Shown here piece after piece: positions 35,872-40,533 of a stretch of DNA of 40,533 nt. This stretch comes from Halobacteriales archaeon SW_5_70_135 (lineage in GTDB: Archaea; Halobacteriota; Halobacteria; Halobacteriales; SW-7-71-33): the NCBI GenBank assembly GCA_003022865.1, contig PXSK01000041.1, positions 1 to 40,533 of the forward strand, written 5' to 3'. The position numbers were made by a program, and so were the translations under genes. The notes beneath the pieces are model-generated. The model was not told the DNA's origin. It saw only the letters and a list, made by a program, of their open reading frames with translations, and did no database searches. Numbering within the stretch: position 1 is the first letter of the stretch; every line of letters starts with the position of its first letter.

Positions 35872-36379
35872 CCTCGCTCCCGTCGGTGCCGTCGTTCGGC
35901 GGCTCCCCGTCCGCGGCGGTCGCCGTCTGCCCGCGCCCCTCCGCACTCTCGTCGCCCTCGTCGTCGAGCATCCGCCTTGTTAGCGTCCGCGCCTCCTCGA
36001 CCACCGAGCGGTCCGCGTCGGTGAGCTCGCCGCGGCCGTCGTCACGAGCGGCGTCGGCGACGGCCGTCGCCGGACTCGCGTCCGTCTCGTGGCTGTGACC
36101 GTGCTCGTGCTCGTGCTCGTGACCGTGACCGCGGTCATGGTCGTCGTCGCCACGGCTGCCGACGGTGTCCTCGAACACCCGGTCGTACTCGGCGGTCGGG
36201 GCGTGGTCGGCGACCGTCGCTCCGAGCTCCTGTGGCGAGTGCTCGCTCCAGTCGGGAACGTGTTCGTCCAGCCAGTCGGCGTGGTCGTCGTCGTGTGTCA
36301 TCGCCGTCACGGCGAGGTGGTCCGCGAGGTGGCGGCGGTCGGCCTGTGGCGTCGCACAGACTGGACACTCGTAGCCCAT
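35864..36379 (-). CDS. DUF5810-like zinc-finger protein with His-rich segment
   Basis: A 171-residue protein starting GYECPVCATPQADRRHLADH, a CxxC...H...H zinc-finger pattern that continues HADWLDEHVPDW. In the middle is HDRGHGHEHEHEHGHSHE, a His-rich run likely to bind Zn, Ni or Cu. The C-terminal part is acidic with one predicted helix (SVVEEARTLTRRMLDDEG). The haloarchaeal family (DUF5810 in my recollection) has no defined function. A CATATGG box 27 bases before the ATG gives a leaderless start. It overlaps and probably drives expression of the NUDIX gene. Confidence 0.78.
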   Translation of the reverse strand: MGYECPVCATPQADRRHLADHLAVTAMTHDDDHADWLDEHVPDWSEHSPQELGATVADHAPTAEYDRVFEDTVGSRGDDDHDRGHGHEHEHEHGHSHETDASPATAVADAARDDGRGELTDADRSVVEEARTLTRRMLDDEGDESAEGRGQTATAADGEPPNDGTDGSEDE

Positions 36380-36403
36380 ACGCGATCGGACGGGGTCGGC
36401 CCC

Positions 36404-36410
36404 ATATGGT
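36404..36410 (-). promoter_or_regulatory. TATA-like box of the zinc-finger/NUDIX operon
   Basis: CCATATG on the minus strand is centred about 27 bases before the ATG at 36379. Confidence 0.5.
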
Positions 36411-36432
36411 CGTCGGTCACCGTCGCCCGGCG

Positions 36433-37005
36433 TCAGTCGGAGTCGGGGTCGGGGTCGGGCTCGGGCTCGCGGACCATCACGACGGCGTCCTCGCCGTCGT
36501 CGTAGTAGCGGGGCATCCGCTTGACCGGTCGGAATCCGAAGCGACCGTACAGCGAGCGGGCGGCGTCGTTCGACTCCCGAACTTCCAGTTTGACGGCGGC
36601 CGGCGACAGCACGGAGAGCGCCTCCGACAGCAGCGTCGAGCCGACCCCCTCGCCGCGGCGGTCCGGGTGGACGGCGAGGTTCTTCACGTGACCCAGCGTG
36701 CGGCCGGCGTCCCGGACGCGGTCGGCGACCGCGTGACCGACTACGCCGCCGACCGAGCCGTCGCCGACGGTCGGGTCCGCCTCGGGGTCGACCGCCACCA
36801 GAAAGCCCGGAGAGTCGAGGTAGCACGCGAAGACGTCGTACGGCCACGGCTGCGGGAAGGAGGCCCGCTCGATGCGCACCACCGAGACGAGGTCGGCGCG
36901 CTCCGCCGGGCGCACCCGCACCGCCGTCTCGCTGGGGACCGTCGTCACGCCGGCGGCTACGCGAGGGTTCGACTTCAGTCGTACGACATCGTCGGCGTCG
37001 GTCAC
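36433..37005 (-). CDS. rimI: GNAT acetyltransferase, RimI-like
   Basis: A 190-residue N-acetyltransferase. Acetyl-CoA-binding motif A is VKNLAVHPDRRGEGVGSTLL. It is followed by VKLEVRESNDAARSLYGRFG, the segment typical of RimI-type enzymes that acetylate protein N-termini, and RYYDDGEDAVVM. The N-terminal 27 residues are an extra leader. The chain ends in an acidic EPEPDPDPDSD tail. It starts with GTG 7 bases after the rnhA stop, forming a two-gene operon. Confidence 0.88.
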   Translation of the reverse strand: MTDADDVVRLKSNPRVAAGVTTVPSETAVRVRPAERADLVSVVRIERASFPQPWPYDVFACYLDSPGFLVAVDPEADPTVGDGSVGGVVGHAVADRVRDAGRTLGHVKNLAVHPDRRGEGVGSTLLSEALSVLSPAAVKLEVRESNDAARSLYGRFGFRPVKRMPRYYDDGEDAVVMVREPEPDPDPDSD

Positions 37006-37012
37006 GCGTCGG

Positions 37013-37642
37013 TCAGTCGCTGGCGCGGTCGTGTCGCGCTCGCCGCGAGGGCGGCGGACAGCCCTCTCGGCGGTCCCTCGTCTCCGGGAGCAGACAGCGG
37101 TCCGGCTCCCGGTTGACGTGGGCGTACCGGGTCGGCGTGTTCGCCAGCGGGTGAGCGGGGTTGTGGTCGCTGTCGATCCGGGCGGCCCGGACCTCGTCGA
37201 AGCCGGAGAGCCGGGCGCGAATCCCCCGCCAGTGGTGCCGAGAGCGTCGCGGGACTGTCAGCGGACGCGGCGGGTCCAGGTCGGGGTGATCGCCGGCGAG
37301 GACGGCGCTGTTGACGTTGCTCGCGAGGTCGTCGTGGTCGACGAGGACGCCGACGGCGGCCTCGTCGGGGGCACGCTCGGCGAGCACGTCCAGCCCCAGG
37401 TGTAGCGCGCGGTACTCGGCGACGTTGTTGTCCGGCGCCCGGTCCGTCAGCGCGACCCGAGCGACCCGTCGCCCGTCGCGGGTCTCGATCACGGCGCCCA
37501 GCCCGCCGTCGTCGCCGGCGCGATAGGAGCCGTCGGTGGCGACGTAGTAGTCGCGGTGGTGGGTGCGCGGCGGATGGGCGATGTGTGGCGTGGGCGACTC
37601 GTCGAACAGGTCACGCAACGCAGGCCGGCCGTGAGCGGCCAT
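37013..37642 (-). CDS. rnhA: Ribonuclease HI-like protein
   Basis: A 209-residue nuclease that cleaves RNA in RNA-DNA hybrids. The acidic active site is visible: Asp37 in VATDGSYRAGDDG, Glu76 in NNVAEYRAL, Asp102 in LVDHDDLASNV and an Asp in IDSDHNPAH. The N-terminal 30 residues, with His and Pro, and a C-terminal Arg-rich tail flank the domain. The ATG at 37642 has a GTTTAAG box 27 bases upstream. It is the first gene of the pair with rimI. Confidence 0.9.
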   Translation of the reverse strand: MAAHGRPALRDLFDESPTPHIAHPPRTHHRDYYVATDGSYRAGDDGGLGAVIETRDGRRVARVALTDRAPDNNVAEYRALHLGLDVLAERAPDEAAVGVLVDHDDLASNVNSAVLAGDHPDLDPPRPLTVPRRSRHHWRGIRARLSGFDEVRAARIDSDHNPAHPLANTPTRYAHVNREPDRCLLPETRDRREGCPPPSRRARHDRASD

Positions 37643-37665
37643 ACCGTCCCTGAGAGCGGCCGTAA

Positions 37666-37672
37666 CTTAAAC
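37666..37672 (-). promoter_or_regulatory. TATA-like box of rnhA-rimI
   Basis: GTTTAAG on the minus strand is centred 27 bases before the ATG at 37642. Confidence 0.55.
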
Positions 37673-37712
37673 TGCCCGACGTCTCCGTCCCCGTCTGACG
37701 CCCGACGGCGGC

Positions 37713-37985
37713 CTACCGCCGGTACGGCTGGCCGACGTACAGCGCCAGGGCGTTCGCCACGAGCAGGGTGAGAAAGGCGACCGTCTCCGCCGCCGTTGAG
37801 ATGCCGCCGACGAGCAGGGCGACGTTCAGGAACGGGAGCGCGATCGCCGACCAGAACGCCGCCGCCCTGGCCGGCGGCCCGACCAGTGAACCGACCTTGG
37901 TGAGCGTGCGACGCAGCTGCCGACCCACACGACGGAGCCGTCGCAGGGCCGGACGTTCGACGTTAGGCAGGGGAGGGCTGACCAT
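37713..37985 (-). CDS. Small membrane protein, two helices
   Basis: A 90-residue protein with a basic, Arg-rich N-terminal half (LRRLRRVGRQLRRTLTKVG) and two hydrophobic helices (AAFWSAIALPFLNVALLVGG and VAFLTLLVANALALYVG), ending QPYRR. I do not recognise the family. The start at 37985 is preferred to the ATG at 38018, since that codon lies inside the likely TATA box (CTTATATG, 38016-38023). Confidence 0.65.
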   Translation of the reverse strand: MVSPPLPNVERPALRRLRRVGRQLRRTLTKVGSLVGPPARAAAFWSAIALPFLNVALLVGGISTAAETVAFLTLLVANALALYVGQPYRR

Positions 37986-38015
37986 CGGGGATACCGACCG
38001 ATCGTCCCCGTCGCA

Positions 38016-38059
38016 CATATAAGCGGGCGAGTCTTCCCGTCGTTTCACGACGTTTCACG
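38016..38059 (-). promoter_or_regulatory. Promoter with tandem CGTGAAACG elements
   Basis: A TATA box (CTTATATG, 38023-38016) precedes the small membrane-protein gene. Just upstream, CGTGAAACG occurs twice (38049-38041 and 38059-38051), exactly 10 bases apart, one DNA turn. Such phased copies suit a regulator binding one face of the helix. The remaining 38060-38280, downstream of cdc48, holds a small stem (GCCCG-TTT-CGGGC, 38121-38133) and an A+T stretch near 38098-38108 that may help end the cdc48 transcript. Confidence 0.4.
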
Positions 38060-38280
38060 CGATTCCGATCGACTCGGAGACGGCTCGAAAGCGGCGCAAA
38101 AGTTTTATCGACGTCTCACAGCCCGTTTCGGGCGGAGCTCCTTGATCGACGGGGGCCGGTCGGTCGACGCCCGCGAGGACTGGACGGCGGGCGTGTGACG
38201 CGGTCGGGGCTCTCGGGCGTGGAGCGAGGCGGAAACGGACGGCGACCGGGGGGAGTCGCGAGCGGCGACGTGAGTGCCGG

Positions 38281-40506
38281 CTACTGGAAGCCGACGCGGG
38301 AGGAGCGCCGGCCGGCGGAGGGGTCGGCGCTACCGCCGCGGAACTCGTCTTCGATCTGATCGTAGTACTCGAGGATGTCCTCGGTGATCGTCGGCCGCAC
38401 GGACTCCATCGCGGTTCGGAAGTGCCGCATGCCGACGGCCTCGGCGGCGTCGTCCTCGCGCAGCGCCTCGATGGCGGCCTCGCGGGCGATCGATTCCAGG
38501 TCGCTGCCGACGTAGCCGTCGGTCGTCTCCGCCACCTCGCGCAGGCTCACGTCCGCCGACAGCGGCGTGTCCCGCGTGTGGATCTTGAGGATCTGTTCGC
38601 GCCCCTCGACGTCGGGCTGGCCGATCATGACGAGCCGGTCGAACCGGCCCGAGCGGATCAGCGCGGGGTCGATCATGTCTGGACGGTTCGTCGCGCCGAC
38701 GACCATCACGTCGCCCATCTCCTCTAAGCCGTCCATCTCCGTCAGGAGTTGGTTGACCACCCGCTCGGAGACGTTCGATCCCATCTCCTGGCTGCGCGAC
38801 GGCGCGAGCGAGTCGAGCTCGTCGAAGAAGATGACCGTCGGGGAGACCTGCCGGGCCTTCCGGAACGTCTGGCGGATGGCCTTCTCCGACTCGCCGACCC
38901 ACTTCGACAGCAGCTGCGGGCCGCGCACAGAGATGAAGTTGGCGTTGGTCTCGTTGGCGACGGCCTTCGCCATCAGCGTCTTCCCGGTTCCTGGCGGCCC
39001 GTACAGTAACACGCCAGCCGGCGGGTCGATGCCCATGCGGTCGAACTTCTCCGGGCTGGACAGCGGCCACTCGACGGACTCCTTCACCTCGCCTTTGGCC
39101 GCCTCCAGGCCGCCGACGTCGTCCCAGCTGACCTTCGGCAGCTCGACGAGCACCTCCCGCATCGCCGAGGGTTCGACCTCGTTCAAGGCGCCGCCGAAGT
39201 CCTCCCGCTTGACGATCATCCGGTCGATCAGACTCGGCGGGATGTCCTCCTCGTCGAGGTCGATCTCGGGGAGGTAGCGACGCAGCGCCTTCATCGCCGA
39301 CTCCTTCGTCAGCGACTCGATGTCGGCGCCGACGAAGCCGTGGGTCTCGTCCGCGAGCCGCGAGAGGTCGACGTCGTCCGACAGCGGCATCCCCCGCGTG
39401 TGGATCTGGAGGATCTCCTCCCGGCCGGCCTCGTTGGGGACGCCGATCTCGATCTCGCGGTCGAACCGACCCGGCCGGCGCAGGGCGGGGTCGACGGAGT
39501 CGACGCGGTTCGTCGCCGCGATGACGATCACCTGGCCCCTCGATTCGAGACCGTCCATCATCGTCAACAGCTGGGCGACGACGCGGCGTTCGACCTCGCC
39601 GGTGACGTCCTCGCGCTTGGGGGCGATCGAGTCGAGCTCGTCGATGAAGATGATCGAGGGCGCCTCCTCGCTGGCGTCCTCGAAGATCTCCCGGAGCTGC
39701 TGTTCGGACTCGCCGTAGTACTTCGAGATGATCTCCGGGCCGGCGATCGAGAAGAAGCTCGCGGAGGTCTCGTTGGCGACGGCCTTCGCCAGCAGCGTCT
39801 TCCCCGTTCCGGGCGGGCCGTGCAGCAACACTCCCTGGGGCGGCTCGATGCCGAGCTTCTTGAAGATCTGTGGGTGCTTCATCGGCAGCTCGACCATCTC
39901 GCGCACCCGCTGGATCTCGTTCTTCAGGCCGCCGATGTCCTCGTAGGTGATGCCGCCGCCGGTCTTCTCGAAGCCGCTGATGGGCTCCTCGCGGAGTTCG
40001 ACCTCGGTGTCCTCGGTGATGAGACGGACTCCCTCGGGGTCGGTCTCGACGGCGATGAGCGGGATGGCCTGGCCGGGCGAGCGCATGAACGGATGGTTCG
40101 TCGACGACATCACGGGGACGATATCGCGCTCGACGACCGGCCGCTTCAGTATCTGTCGCTTGACCATGCCCGCGGCGTCGGAGCCGAACTGCACCGACGC
40201 CTCCTCCGGCGGCGCGAGAACGAGCCGGTCCGCCTTCGTCGCCTCGGCCTTCCGGATCGTCACCCGCTCGCCGATGCTGACGTCGGCGTTCTGACGGGTG
40301 AACCCGTCGACGCGGACGGTGTCGGTGTTCCAGTCCTGACGGTCGGCCCGCCACACCTTCGCCGCCGTCGTGTCCGCACCCTCGATCTCGATGATGTCAC
40401 CCGGGCTCAGCTTCAGGTGCAACAGCGTGTCCGGATCGAGGCGGGCGATACCCCGTCCGGAGTCGTTCGGGTAGGCCTTCGCCACCTCCAGTTGAACTTC
40501 GTTCAT
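38281..40506 (-). CDS. cdc48: Cdc48/VAT-type AAA+ ATPase
   Basis: A 741-residue hexameric unfoldase, the archaeal counterpart of Cdc48/p97, which feeds proteins to the proteasome. The N-terminal double-psi-barrel domain ([20 protein letters not shown] ... GDIIEIEG) is followed by two AAA modules. Each has Walker A GPPGTGKT and a Walker B (IIFIDELDS and VIFFDELDS), and arginine fingers lie in RRPGRFD and IRSGRFD. The second module has the [14 protein letters not shown] pore-loop region. The C-terminus is short (SSRVGFQ). The ATG at 40506 lies close to the window edge, so its promoter is only partly visible. Confidence 0.97.
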   Translation of the reverse strand: MNEVQLEVAKAYPNDSGRGIARLDPDTLLHLKLSPGDIIEIEGADTTAAKVWRADRQDWNTDTVRVDGFTRQNADVSIGERVTIRKAEATKADRLVLAPPEEASVQFGSDAAGMVKRQILKRPVVERDIVPVMSSTNHPFMRSPGQAIPLIAVETDPEGVRLITEDTEVELREEPISGFEKTGGGITYEDIGGLKNEIQRVREMVELPMKHPQIFKKLGIEPPQGVLLHGPPGTGKTLLAKAVANETSASFFSIAGPEIISKYYGESEQQLREIFEDASEEAPSIIFIDELDSIAPKREDVTGEVERRVVAQLLTMMDGLESRGQVIVIAATNRVDSVDPALRRPGRFDREIEIGVPNEAGREEILQIHTRGMPLSDDVDLSRLADETHGFVGADIESLTKESAMKALRRYLPEIDLDEEDIPPSLIDRMIVKREDFGGALNEVEPSAMREVLVELPKVSWDDVGGLEAAKGEVKESVEWPLSSPEKFDRMGIDPPAGVLLYGPPGTGKTLMAKAVANETNANFISVRGPQLLSKWVGESEKAIRQTFRKARQVSPTVIFFDELDSLAPSRSQEMGSNVSERVVNQLLTEMDGLEEMGDVMVVGATNRPDMIDPALIRSGRFDRLVMIGQPDVEGREQILKIHTRDTPLSADVSLREVAETTDGYVGSDLESIAREAAIEALREDDAAEAVGMRHFRTAMESVRPTITEDILEYYDQIEDEFRGGSADPSAGRRSSRVGFQ

Positions 40507-40533
40507 GTACGATCGTGGATCGATAACTCGGGT

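Noticed and set aside
38098-38190. A small RNA gene on the plus strand downstream of cdc48 (A+T stretch followed by a GCCCG-TTT-CGGGC stem).
   Set aside because: The stem is only five bases and there is no other structure. The A+T stretch fits equally well as the cdc48 terminator on the minus strand.

Overview
The window reads as the chromosome of an extremely halophilic archaeon (class Halobacteria). Support: very high G+C, strongly acidic predicted proteins, leaderless genes with a TATA-like box about 27 bases before the start codon, and haloarchaeal marker genes (Cdc48-type AAA ATPase, RPA3 with its partner RPAP3, Hel308, archaeal SepF, Bat regulator, bacterioruberin/retinal-type lycopene cyclase, LDH-like malate dehydrogenase). 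The genus cannot be fixed from the sequence alone.

Layout. 1-1.3 kb: an intramembrane site-2 protease with CBS domains behind a promoter that carries a perfect inverted repeat. 1.3-7.8 kb is an accessory, decaying segment: a multiply frameshifted minus-strand gene, a very large broken surface-protein gene with a 2.1 kb Asp/Gly/Ser repeat between two copies of a CARDB-like domain, and a 1 kb unit with a split HNH endonuclease gene bounded by tRNA-His and a 21-base copy of the tRNA 3' end. 8.0-17.3 kb is mostly information-processing and signalling: a DUF5814-like protein, a ribbon-helix-helix regulator, rpa3-rpap3, a PAS/GAF histidine kinase, a small Cys-containing protein, a sugar-phosphate nucleotidyltransferase with a triplicated gene end, an SDR remnant, a frame-disrupted cgi121, and hel308.

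17.4-22.1 kb: a ferredoxin followed by a retinal-biosynthesis group (bat regulator with a LOV-type photosensory motif, crtY lycopene cyclase, brp/blh beta-carotene cleavage enzyme). Bat plausibly controls the two enzymes, and an opsin elsewhere would be the consumer of the retinal. 22-23.6 kb: malate dehydrogenase and cell-division protein SepF. 23.7-24.8 kb is an A+T-richer gene for a Tat-exported trypsin-like protease, followed by an overlapping Tat lipoprotein gene. 25.4-28.7 kb: an LVIVD-type cell-surface protein with a PGF-type C-terminus, a ROK sugar kinase and a small acidic zinc-ribbon protein.

29.0-30.4 kb is a decayed IS1341-type (tnpB-only) insertion sequence whose tnpB is broken by a frameshift, a nonsense codon and two inserted short hairpins. 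30.7-35.2 kb is a tightly overlapping operon (moxR, DUF58, TgpA-like transglutaminase), typical of a cell-envelope or secreted-protein maturation module. 35.3-40.5 kb on the minus strand holds a zinc-finger/NUDIX pair, rnhA-rimI, a small membrane protein, and the long cdc48 gene.

Several genes look broken by single-base or short indels (surface protein, HNH, cgi121, possibly the histidine-kinase start). In the accessory part this fits decay. In cgi121 and the kinase it could also be sequencing error and should be read-checked.
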